Assembly: GCA_949825045.1 (NCBI GenBank)
Contig: OX463829.1
Coordinates: forward strand, 22,724,715-22,788,714
DNA length: 64,000 bases
Direction: 5' to 3'
Source: Argyresthia goedartella
Lineage: Eukaryota > Arthropoda > Insecta > Lepidoptera > Argyresthiidae
A model generated the notes under the pieces. It worked only from the letters and a program-made list of their open reading frames with translations, had not been told where the DNA came from and ran no database searches. Made by a program: the position numbers and the translations under genes. Position 1 is the first letter of the stretch. Each line of letters opens with the position of its first letter. Below are positions 10,736-20,778 of this stretch, one piece after another.

Positions 10736-11787
10736 CTCATACTTCGAGGAGTCCAAACTTGGTATGTTTTGAAAATATTTATTTGATTTTTAGAAAACAG
10801 GCGGCCGAAAGGTTATGGTGTAGTATATTTTTAGAACCGGCTCATGAAGCCCTTTAATTTGATAACCCACACGATAGGTTTCAGAAAAAAACATACAAAA
10901 AATTAACGACGTCATAATTTCCCCAAGGGAAAAATCGAGAAAAGCTCTCGACAAAAAAAAACTTTTAATTTAAGGAACACGTGTGCTAAGTTTTATGAGG
11001 ATCGCTTGAAAACTGTGGCCCCTAGACCGGAACTGACAGACACGAGAAAAGCATTTCTCGCATAGCTCGATTCGCTCGCTCGGTCAATTAAGTCACCTAG
11101 GTGACCATAATTATCTGTGTACCACCATTCCCAAACATATGGCAAATAGAAAGTCGAGTGGTACATTGCGTTGCGTATTTTTTTCTATTAAGTTTATTCT
11201 TGAAATATACTTATACCTACACAATGTACAGCTTATTCGCGAAAAAACCTATAAACAAAATAAATTACCTAAATAGTGGATCTGAGATCCGCCAACTTCT
11301 AGATATTCTATCATCACGAAAATTGGTATGTACATGTAGTTTCTGATTTTCATACAAACTTTAGCCCTTTCCTCCCCACTTATGGGAGGAATTTCACAGA
11401 ATCCCTTCTTACGTGCTCCCGATATTTTAGGTACCATAGCGACATCTTGCAAAAACCTCTACATCTTGTCCTCTGATCTTCGAACGACCAGGAAAGCGAA
11501 GCCTACTGTTATGGGCTAACCCCCTGTCAAGAATAATGAAGTAATGAATATATGGCACACGTGGTCATGTGGGCACAATTGTGCCTATGCCACCAAGTAG
11601 ACACAGGAAAAGGCGTCACGATGTACAACGGGTGTGGTTAATTTTTTGATGTTGTAACAGCCTTTATAAGAAAAACGGAAGTATTCGGACAAAAAAAGAC
11701 AAGTGGCTCTCTGAGCTGCAGAAACTTTCTTTCAATAATATATACAAACTTATAAATACACCTGGTTACGTACTTTGAGAATGAAAG
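10736..11787. other. Spacer with an R4-like core
   Basis: An R4-like stretch is visible at about 11,320-11,465 ('TTTCATACAAACTTTAGCCC'), then 'AGAATCCCTTCTTACG', then ATAGCGACATCTTGC. Around 10,975-11,090 a CG-containing tract ('CTCGCTCGGTCAATTA') suggests another old repeat. No gene. Confidence 0.4.
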
Positions 11788-11885
11788 TAGCCGCACCAAT
11801 AACTTTGTAAACTACATTTTGTGGTCTTAATAATGAATTTTCACGTATAGCCTGTTACTCTCAAGGTCTCTACAAATCCAAAGCA
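11788..11885 (+). repeat. AGCCGCACC dispersed repeat
   Basis: Same start as at 10,609 ('AGCCGCACCAATAACTTTGT'), 1179 bp downstream in direct orientation. The flanks do not support an LTR pair: the similarity is short and no TG/CA ends are seen. Confidence 0.6.
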
Positions 11886-13096
11886 AAAAGCTCATACGAA
11901 AGCATTTTTGCCCAATCCTGAAACAGAGACGCTTTGTCAATAAAAAAAGAATGAGAACGGAAAATTCACTTGCCGCTTAAATAGATTTTGGTTAATAAAC
12001 AAAAGAAAAAATATGCTAGAGAGAAATATGAAGTCTATAAATTTTTATTTTATGTTTGATTTTGGAATAATATACGCCATTCTCTGCCTAGATTGTTACG
12101 ATTTTAACTCTCATGTGTAACAGCTTCTGTACAGAAAATTTCCTAAAACGAACTTCGGCGCTACTAAACAATTTAATATCTATCAACGCAGCTCATAAAG
12201 CTACTCCATTCAGGCCCCACAGGAAATTAGCTGTCCCGTACCCCTCACTAAGGTTAAATGGGAAGCAGAGTTTGGCGAAAACATTCGTAATAATCATACG
12301 GTAAAATACTTAATAACATCGTGACCGTTATACTGGAAACGTTCGTTTTTATTAACGCTCCTTTAGCAAAGTATACATTTAGAGCACGCTTCACATTTTC
12401 TCACAAATGAAAAAAATACGTAATATTTCCTCACGATGTTTTCCATCACCGCTAGAGAGTCCGTATAAAGTACTTACGATTACATACTTATCTCAATGGT
12501 ACACGGTCAGCACAGGGATTAGAACCTGCACCTTCTGCGAAAGAAGCAAGCGTGAAACTTTGAAATTCACTAGATGGCGAAGCTCTGGGAACTCCATAGG
12601 TAAATATAAATTCTAATTTTGCGCGGCAAACGTCAAATCGCATGCAACTTCTTAGCGTCGTAGCGAGTGATGATAAGATAAGTTAAAGTTTGCAACTTGA
12701 GTAGTGGGGCAGGAACCTGCACCGTTCCCAGACCTGTCAAAAGCGTCTTCCACCCATAAAGTTAGAATGGACAGAGTTACAAAGCCCTAAAAATTGTGAG
12801 AAGTATTTTTGACTGTCGGTGTTGTCATTCTTCTGTGTGTTAGTAAAGAATAGTGATATGCCTGAACACCATTGTCAAAAATTGTAATGGTATATCGATA
12901 AATCTTTATGGAGGAGATTGTCCATGAATGTTTTTTTAATTCCCGTTGAGGGGGGAAAAGATAATACTTTAAATTAATTTGGAGACACAGTGCCACGCGC
13001 TATTTCACGCTAGCTCATTCACTTTTGTAAATGTTGTCTATCTACGGCAGAAGAGTATTGTGCACTGCTTACACTTGTATGATACTATTTCCTGTA
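11886..13096. other. Spacer with short repeat traces
   Basis: A repeat at 12,621-12,700 ('GCGGCAAACGTCAAAT', then TTGCAACTTG) recurs at 54,171-54,240. Minus-strand B-box-like sequences near 12,515 and 12,715 could be SINE remnants. No coding frame is supported. Confidence 0.4.
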
Positions 13097-13232
13097 ATGC
13101 CTTGGTTTTCTGGAAGATATCTCTTTTTAGAGATAAGCTTGCCTTTGTATATGCATTTTCGTTTAATGTAACTGCTGAAATATTTGTGTGTAATTATGAA
13201 AAACAAGAAAAAAGAACCACACATAAATAAAG
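13097..13232 (+). mobile_element. LINE-D 3' UTR fragment
   Basis: Carries 'TTTTCTGGAAGATATCTC', 'TTTAGAGATAAGCTTG' and a later tract with 'TTGTGTGTAATTATG'. Same block as in the other LINE-D ends. Confidence 0.65.
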
Positions 13233-13696
13233 AAAGAAAGATAAATTTATTCACAAACACACGGGGCCCATTTCTGGTACACAATGACAGCTCCATAACA
13301 ATTACATTACGATTACGGTCAACTTTAGATATCCAATATCGGACGATTTTGTAATGCCATTCCCTTTGTTGATTAACTTAATTATTGTGCTTACCGATTA
13401 ACTTAATTTTTACCATACCTGCCTAAAAAAATATTCTCCGAACGCCAAATATTGGATATCTAAATTTATATAAAATTTATATATTAAACAATAAAATACA
13501 CACATATAACATGAAACAACACAGATATAACATGAAACAAATGTTTCTCTGAATAAGAAACAATGAAATTATTAAATATGATTGATTCGGAATACTTTTG
13601 CCTGTCCAGAGATGCACGAAGAATAAAAATGAATAAAGGGACCACAAAACTAAAAGCGAGGCAATTTTGAGTGTGGTACAATCCGTGGCTTTCAAA
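13233..13696. other. Spacer, nothing assigned
   Basis: AT-rich. An inverted echo of 'CCAATATCGGACG' near 13,333 and 'CCAAATATTGGATATCTAAA' near 13,445 may mark a small MITE. Confidence 0.35.
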
Positions 13697-13754
13697 GTCA
13701 AAGTCAAAGTCAAAGTTACAAAACTATTAACAGCAAGGTCTGTGTTAAGCCAGA

Positions 13755-16665
13755 TCAACCCCATACAGTCCTGTCATTTAAGTAATCTTGAACATTGTAA
13801 TATCCCTTTTTCGACAAAGTCGCTTTAACATGCTTTTTAAATTGCTCAAATGGCAATTTCAAAATCTCCAGAGGTATCCTATTGTAGTAGAGAATGCACT
13901 GACCCTTGAAAGAATTGCTAACCTTCGCGAGTCTAAAAAGGGGCGCACATAATCTGTGATTATTTCTTAGGTTAACGTTACAGCTATCGCTAAGTTTGGA
14001 AAATGTTGTAAGGTTCTTGCATACGTACATTATATTTTCGAAAATAAATTGACTAGCTACTGTTAGTATGTCAATTTCATAAAAAAGCTCTCTTAAGGAG
14101 TCTGTTCATTTTAAATTATAAATTGCCCGAATAGCTCTTTTCTGTAAAATAAAAATAGTTTGAATATCCGCTGCTTTCCCTCACAACAAGATACCATAGG
14201 ACATCACACTATGAAAGTAACTAAAATATACTAGCCTAGATGTAGCCACATCCGTGCTTTGTCTGATGTTCCTAACAGCGTAAGCCGCAGAAGTTAATTT
14301 ACCAGCCAATTTATCTATGTGGGGTCCCCACTGCAATTTGCTATAAATGGTTATTCCAAGAAACTTCGTATCATTTACTAATTCTAACGTGCTGTTGTCT
14401 AACACTAAACTGGTCTCAACTTGCCTGACATTTGGTAGTGAGAATTTGATACGCTTGGTTTTACCAGCGTTTAAAAATAAATTATTAACTGTGAACCAAT
14501 TCAAGGTTAAAGACAATACACCATTAACATCATCAAAATCTCCTTTTTGTCTTTCAATTTTGAAGACCATTGAAGTATCATCAGCAAACAACACTATGTC
14601 AGTTAATTTCTCCACCATGAAAGGCAGATCATTAATATATACCAGGAATAAGAAAGGGCCTAATATGGAACCTTGTGGAACGCCAATTTTAACAACCGAT
14701 CCATCAGATTTTACGCCGTTAACTTCTGCCTTTTGAATTATATTGCTTAGGTATGATCTTAGTAGATCCAACGCTTTATTTCTAACTCCGTAATGATTTA
14801 ATTTAATTAATAGCGTATTATGATCAACACAATCAAACGCCTTCGACAGGTCGCAAAAAACTCCGATAGCATCCTGTGCGGCCTCCCATGCAGAATAAAT
14901 ATGAGATATAAGGGTAATACCTGCATCCGTAGTCGATTTACCCCTAGTGAAACCATATTGTTTAGCGTGGAGTTGTTTTGTACGGTTGAAGTGTGAGAGC
15001 ATTTGATTGAGTATTTTCAAATACTTTACTTAGTGTTGGAAGAACAGATATTGGTCTGAAATTTGAAGGATCGCCCTTATCTCCCGACTTGAACAGAGGT
15101 ATCAGTTTACTGTGTTTCATGAGGTCTGGAAAAGCCCCATCGTCAACACATTTATTGAATATATAAGCTAAGTGTGGGGCTATAACTAGAATTACTGAAC
15201 CAATGACTTTGACTGATATACCCCACAGGTCTTCCGTATTTTTTAAGTTAAGTAATTTAAACGTTTTGACAATGTCCTGGGGATATACATGATGAAATTT
15301 TAAATATACATTACTGACGCTAGTGTTATTTTTTAATCAAGTCTCTGCTTCATATGGAGATGAATTTAGACTGTCTGTTGTGAGTACGGGTACATTGGTG
15401 AAGAATGTTTCAAAAGCTCGAGCAACATCAGCGTTGGATTTAACAACATCATCACCTATCTTTAGGCAGAAATCATTGACCCTTGGTATAACTTTGCCAG
15501 TTTCGCGGTTTATTATTTGCCAAACTGTTTTCATTCTATTATTTGAATTTTGAATTTTTCTGTTAATGTGTAAAGTTTTTGCAGTTCTACAAACCAACTT
15601 GAAAGTTTTGGAATATTTTTTAACATAGTCATGAAAATTTCGATCAAAGTTATAGGTTTTTTTTATCATAAAGGTCATACAAGATAACTCTACTTTTACG
15701 AATTCCAAACGTTGCCCAGTCATTAAATTTAGATTTACCGTTGTAGTCACTGACTTTCTTTAATTTGAAAACTTTATTGAATTCTGTCTGAATAATGCTG
15801 AAGAAGTCTGAGTAGATTTTGTTTGGGTTCTGTTCATTAAAATCCGGTACTGGCAAATTTATATCTAAGTTTTTCGTATATGTCTATGGGATGTAATAGG
15901 CCTATAAAATGATGGACCAGTCTTATCCTTAATAGCATTTGGGAATGAAACTGTTTGACCACTGTGATCGGAAGGTAAGCAGTTAATTACACTTTTACTT
16001 GTGAATGCACAGTCACAAAAAACGTTATCTAAGCAAGTTTGGCTGGTAAGTGTAATTATAGTCGGCTCTAGAAAAACATGACATAAATTAAATGATTGGA
16101 ACAGAGTTATTAATCGTCGCTTCAGTGTTGTATCTACAAGTAGATCTACATTAAGATCGCCACAAATAATTAACTTTTTTCTGTTATTACAAAGTTTAAT
16201 GAGGGCTTCCTCCATAATTTTCTCAAATATTTCGAAATTGCCATGGCCTTTTTCATCCCTCGGTGGCCTGTAGACACAAACAATAATATGGCTATCTAAC
16301 TCAACACAGAATACCTCTATTTGTCTTTCAACAGTAAGTGCAAGAATATCTTTCCGTTGTTTCACCTTAATATTATTTTTCACTAAGATTAAAGAACCAC
16401 CTCTATCAGCAGTCTTTCTATTGTAACAACTGACAATTTTGTTATTATTTATGTTGAAAGACATCATATTTTCCTTCAACCAGTGTTCTGTAACACAAAT
16501 AATATCAATGTCAGAATTTTTTAGAAATAATTCTAATACAAGTTCTTTGCCAGGTAGCCCTTGGATGTTTTGATGGGCAATATTTAACTGGGGCTTACAT
16601 TTTGACATATTTAGTGGCTCTTGTATGATAGAGATTTCCTCTATTGTCTTATGAACTAATTTAAA
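13755..16665 (-). pseudogene. LINE-A ORF2: endonuclease-reverse transcriptase, broken
   Basis: ORF2 would nick target DNA and copy the element RNA onto it. Seen in order on the minus strand: an APE-type endonuclease (15,865-16,665) with 'NIAHQNIQGL', 'CVTEHWL', 'IICGDLNVDLL' and 'SDHSGQTVSF'; a linker in overlapping frames (15,337-15,856); and an RT (14,181-15,020) with 'FCDLSKAFDCVDHNTLL', 'GVPQGSILGPFLFLVYIND' and the catalytic 'FADDTS'. A C-terminal domain (13,755-14,030) follows. Frame changes near 15,860, 15,700, 15,340, 15,020 and 14,180 make it non-functional. The frame opens exactly at TTT (16,665) of the slippery heptamer: in this frame a TAA stop lies directly upstream. A possible in-frame AUG exists at 16,606-16,608. 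Confidence 0.85.
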
Positions 16666-16944
16666 TTATTTGGAACAGATTCCAATGTTGCATGCAAAGT
16701 ATAATTAACAGGTGAATTCCCAATAGTGGTGCATGTCATATTACTTTTAACATAAGCTGATGTCAAGTTGAACTTGGTTAAACCAACTATAGCTACGTCG
16801 TATATATTATAAGCTAACAATGTAGCTACTAATTTTCTATATTTATTAGACAGGTATAATGTATCCTGTGTCAGAGTAAAGTTATCAATAAATTTATTCA
16901 TGTCGAAATATAAAATAGCATCGCTGTGATGACATGTTAAATTT
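16656..16944 (-). pseudogene. LINE-A ORF1 C-terminal fragment (SGNH-like)
   Basis: Reads 'NKFIDNFTLTQDTLYLSNKY' and ends with TTA AAT TAG. The block 'DTLYLSNKYRKLVA' sits where SGNH hydrolases have DxxH followed by a helix. Here D is kept but H is Y. The remainder of ORF1 is missing because the element is truncated. Confidence 0.65.
16659..16665 (-). promoter_or_regulatory. Predicted -1 ribosomal frameshift heptamer (LINE-A)
   Basis: The minus strand reads T TTA AAT followed by TAG. In the ORF1 frame this is ...AAT TTA AAT TAG. In the -1 frame it is TAA TTT AAA TTA GTT, where ORF2 opens. The heptamer fits the X XXY YYZ rule, and the upstream -1-frame stop leaves no other overlap where slippage could occur. 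Confidence 0.6.
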
Positions 16945-18260
16945 CATAATGTGGACTTATAGGAGAAGTGAGGAACCACCCTGCACTGCCGCCGAATGTT
17001 ACTGAGGAAATCAAAACAGTATAGTGCGCGGCACTCCGAAGTGCGTAAAAATTAAGAAATGGATATCTGGCCTTTGTAAATGTATTTTTCATTTGTGTTT
17101 GTCTGTTAGCCATTTTTTGTTGTGCAATAATGTATAAATAAGTAAACATTCAAATCTTAACAAATCATAGAGGTATTTTTTATTAAGCTATCCTATTGCA
17201 CATGCAATGACAACACATTTATCTAAATATTTAAACAGATTTTTATTAACTACTGGACGGGGTTTTAACCTTTAGAGTATTCCTTCTCAGTGGCGGACAG
17301 AAAATCTATTTAAGTCCTAAATATTATTGAGAATTTCACGGTATAATATTTATCGTAGCCAACTAGAGCGGTCAATTCGTCAGGATTTCAAAGAAAAAGT
17401 AACAACACAAATTTCATTATTGATCATAAAAAATACCTTTTTCTCAATCTAATTTGGCTCGCGGCAACGCAAATATTTGGGTCAATCAAGGAAGAACCTT
17501 GCAATATTGTACCGATAATATATGAACCAATATTAGCGTACTGCCAGCGTTTCAATATTAATCCAATCTGTCTGCAGGATGCGTATTTATAAGTCGGGTC
17601 AATACGCAGTTTTATTGAATGAGTCCAGGTCAAGAGCGTATTGGGATACGCTCTGCTCCGCTTCTATTAATAGACTGTACCAGGCTGCAACCTCCACAAC
17701 TTCAAAGGTTTGTTAATACTATCTATACAGTGCGTGCTCAAAGTGTTACAGAAATGGGGTAGCAGAGTAAACTCAATAATAAACATGGGCTGGCAAGAAC
17801 CCTCAGGGAGGATATGAAATCTGTGTCTAAGCGCCCTCTTTTTAAAGACTAAACGGACAAAGCTTTGTTTCATCTTGATCGGGGTTTTGTTCATTATCTA
17901 CATGAAATTGTAGACGTTGCTTTACAGAATTTACGTATAATTACAGACATTGAATTGAATGATCCATTCAGAGGAGTCTGAGCCTTTGTGCCTTGGAACC
18001 AATTAGTTCTATGGAATAATACGATACCTTAGGTGGGAGCATTTGTGCATTCAGTATAGCGTTGCGGTGTCTTCATGTATTAAGTATCAAGTAATTAGTT
18101 GATACTGCTATTACAATGGTGAAATGGACCGCAGGGCTTGCAAACATAAAACATGGATTTCATTTGTTTGTTTACCATCTGAATAACATCCACGGTGAAA
18201 CGGTTAAACATTAACCATTCACTTCCTCATACAAATCTGTTGGGGGGGTACTCGGCCAGC
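16945..18260. other. Spacer with a LINE-D 3' UTR trace
   Basis: A decayed LINE-D-type end is visible at 17,055-17,150 ('GGATATCTGGCCTTTGTAAA', then 'TTTGTTGTGCAATAATG'). The rest shows no recognised gene. A 75-codon minus frame at 17,667-17,894 resembles no family I know. Confidence 0.4.
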
Positions 18261-18578
18261 AAAGTATATTTTTTATTACTGTAGATATTTACATTTAATT
18301 AGCAAAGGTCGCCTTTAGCTCTTCTCTACATTGGACTACTGTGGGAGAACCAGGGCGAAGAATCTCCCACAGATTGATATTTAGATATCCTTTAAAAATT
18401 GGTTGTCCTTAACTAATACAAATATTACAATATTAATTAATAAAATTAATAAGCAGGAACAATTTTTTACAAAATTATTAACTGCAAGGACCGTGTTGAG
18501 CTAGATTAACCCCTTACAGTCCCATCATTTACGTAATCTTGAATATAGTGAAATCCCTTTTTCGACAAAGTTGCTTTA

Positions 18579-18731
18579 ACATGCTTTTTAAATTGCTCAA
18601 ACAGCAATTTGAAAATCTCCAGAGGTATTGTACCCTTGAAATAATTGCTAACATGTTAAAGCATGCTTTTTAAATTGCTCAAACAGCAATTTCAAAATCT
18701 CCAGAGGTATTTTACCCTTGAAATAATTGCT
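18579..18731 (-). repeat. Local tandem duplication in LINE-A copy 2
   Basis: Two units share 'ATGCTTTTTAAATTGCTC', 'AAACAGCAATTT' and 'CTCCAGAGGTATT', then 'ACCCTTGAAATAATTGCTAA'. Other LINE-A copies have one. Confidence 0.8.
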
Positions 18732-18931
18732 AACCTTCGCGAGTCTAAACCGGGGCGCAACTAGTCTGTGATTATTTCTTAGATAAACATTACAGCTAAG
18801 TTTGGAAAATATTGTAAGGTTCTTGCGTACTTACATACATAAAATTTTCGAAAATAAATTGACTAGCTACAGTTAGTATGTCAATTTCTTTAAAAGTCTC
18901 TCTTAAGGAGTGTGTTCGTTTTAAATTATAA

Positions 18932-19214
18932 AGGGAAATATTAAACTGCACATCAAAAATACTGATTTGCACAGTAATATCAGGGGAAAATGCTGCTGGT
19001 GAAGGGTGAAGGGGGCTTTGCTTCGCTCATGTTCGTGTTAGGTTGAACATGTAAGAACAACAAAACATACTTAAAACACTTTTTATTTTTTAAATATTTT
19101 ATGTGTACTTAAGCAAGTACACATAAAATATTTAAAAAATAAAAAGTGTTTTTGTTGATTATTTTTTGCTGTGCAAATCAGTATTTTTGATATGCGAATA
19201 AATACTAGCCAATC
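18932..19214 (-). mobile_element. R1 MITE inserted in LINE-A copy 2
   Basis: Interrupts LINE-A sequence that is continuous elsewhere ('TTTAAATTATAA' then 'TTGC(C/T)CGAATAGCTC'). Its ends are inverted: 'ATCAAAAATACTGATTTGC' at 18,952-18,970 and its inverse at about 19,174-19,192. A long hairpin lies at 19,073-19,152. The body matches R1 copies at 6.3 and 40.2 kb. Confidence 0.7.
19073..19152. repeat. Perfect 38-bp inverted repeat, 4-nt loop
   Basis: The left arm 19,073-19,110 and right arm 19,115-19,152 are exact reverse complements around AAGC. The arms are AT-rich, so a cruciform or RNA hairpin is possible. Confidence 0.95.
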
Positions 19215-19666
19215 ATTGCCCGAATAGCTCTTTCCTTTAAAGTAAAAATAGTTTGAATATCCCCTGCTTTTCCCCACAACGAGATACCAAAGGACATGAC
19301 ACTGTGAAAGTAATTAAAATATACTAGCCTAGATGTAACCACATCCGTGCTTTGTCTGATGTTCCTAACAACGTAAGCCGCAGAACTTAATTTACCAGCT
19401 AATTTATCTACGTGGGGTCTCCACTGCAATTTACTATCAATGGTTATTCCAAGAAACTTCGTATCATTTACTAATTCCAAGGTGTTGCTGTCTAACACTA
19501 AATTGGTCTCAACTTGCCTGACATTTGGAAGTGAGAATTTGATACACTTGGTTTTACTAGCGTTTAACAATTAATTGTGAACTGTGAACCAATTCAAGGT
19601 TAAAGACAATACACCGTTAACATCATCAAAATCTTCTTTTAGTCTTTTAATTTAAAATACCATTGA

Positions 19667-20212
19667 TGTTCAGGCTTCTCAGCACCTAATGACCTCGTAG
19701 GGGCCCATCAGCTACGAGGTAGCGTAACGATCAGTTGCCAAGAAGTGTGAACGTCGGCGATTCACCGAGCTGAAGTAATTGGGGTCGATCTAACCTGGTC
19801 AGTGCTTCGGTCCCGTCAACCTCCTGTCTCTCTGCAAGGCCCGGGTGCACCCTAGGCTCTTCTTGGTAGACAGGTTCTTCAGCCAACCTCCTATGACTGG
19901 CGGGCCAGCTTCAATGAGCACAGTGTTCCAACACAGGTTATGTTACGTGGTAAAAACCAATCGGCCACGTAAATGCGAACTTTATCTGGTTCGGGGAACC
20001 ACAACACACTCAGCTATATAGACAATCCTGAGGGAAACCCGAATACATTCCAGATGGCCTGCGATTTAATTTCAATACCCTAACCAAAACGCGTTTACAT
20101 TGCGAGGGCTTTCGTCTGTCAGTTGTCAAAAAACTGCTAGGTTGGCAGCTAACGTCAAATTCAAAATGGCCGTTCAGAAACCATCGATCGAATATCGATT
20201 TGGAATCGAACA
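19667..20212 (-). repeat. BEL/Pao 3' LTR
   Basis: 546 bp with TG...CA ends. Differs from the other LTR at four sites (near 19,782, 19,790, 19,801 and 20,022). The adjoining tract on the pol side, GGGCGGGTGA on the minus strand, is the likely but weak polypurine tract. Confidence 0.95.
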
Positions 20213-20244
20213 ATCACCCGCCCGGACAGGCACCCACCTGTCCC

Positions 20245-20397
20245 CTAATCTACGGGCAGCCGAGACAACGTTGCTACCGCTCGTTTTAGAACCGAGCCTC
20301 CTACTAGAACCTCTGCAGACCGGGGGGTCCCGTCCTTGCCAGGGAACAAGTTAACAATGCGCCCCCTGCGCCAACGTAGTGGCGGTAGGTTAGCATC
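20245..20397 (-). pseudogene. BEL/Pao pol, separated C-terminal end
   Basis: Minus-strand frame 'LPPLRWRRGRIVNLFPGKDG' and about 30 further residues ending in TAG at 20,245. This is the characteristic BEL/Pao integrase C-terminus (the LRWRxGRVxxLxPGxDG motif). It is separated from the rest of pol by LINE-B, which inserted between 'DLVLVKD' and this segment. GGAT at both junctions is a possible short target duplication. Confidence 0.85.
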
Positions 20398-20778
20398 CAA
20401 ACTCAAAACTCAAAACTCAAAACTCAAACTCAAAACGTTTATTCTGTAAATAGGCCACAAGGGCACTTTCACATGTCATTTCATTTCATTTTTTACAGAA
20501 CATTTGGTATTATTATCATATTATCAGAAAAAAAAAGTACTTAATTATTGTTTCTGAGAGATGTAAAGAGTCTCAAATGTCATAATAAAATAATTAAAAT
20601 ATAAATAACAGAGATGTATAGTCTCTTTAGTCAATAATACAATGATAATAGGAGATGTAAATGGTCCCCACAGTCAAGAGTTGTATAATTAAATTAATCT
20701 TTGGAGGTGTAAAAGGCCTCCAAGTGTCCAGTAAAAGAAACTCTGGCAGTGAGGATGCTTACAATTAATTAGAACAAT

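Larger units (their letters stand above)
13697..16944 (-). mobile_element. LINE-A copy 1 (5'-truncated, decayed)
   Basis: Minus-strand CR1/Daphne-like LINE. It contains the end of ORF1 (16,656-16,944), a nearly whole ORF2 broken by frameshifts, and a short 3' UTR ending in (TCAAAG)4 at 13,696-13,720. Compared with the copy at 48.1-52.3 kb, about 200 bp of 3' UTR before the tail is missing, so this is either a subfamily or a deletion. The 5' end is cut inside the SGNH-like domain of ORF1. Confidence 0.85.
18261..19666 (-). mobile_element. LINE-A copy 2, 3' portion
   Basis: Minus-strand 3' UTR and C-terminal part of ORF2 ('SFHSV'-type C-terminus and 'KFLGITIDSKLQWRPHVDKL' in the frame at 19,205-19,570). 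A block of about 80 bp (18,579-18,731) is tandemly duplicated. An R1 MITE is inserted at 18,932-19,214. The copy stops at ATTGA (19,662-19,666), the target duplication of the BEL element, and continues at 32,243. Confidence 0.85.

Noticed and set aside
10609..11885. LTR pair (direct repeats 1.18 kb apart)
   Set aside because: The repeated part is only about 50-110 bp, lacks TG...CA ends and target duplication, and a third copy occurs at position 1. It is a dispersed repeat.
13477..13764. 95-codon hydrophobic minus-strand protein
   Set aside because: AT-rich chance frame overlapping the LINE-A tail, with no homology and no second copy.
17667..17894. 75-codon minus-strand protein
   Set aside because: No recognised domain and no supporting splice or repeat evidence; treated as a chance frame.
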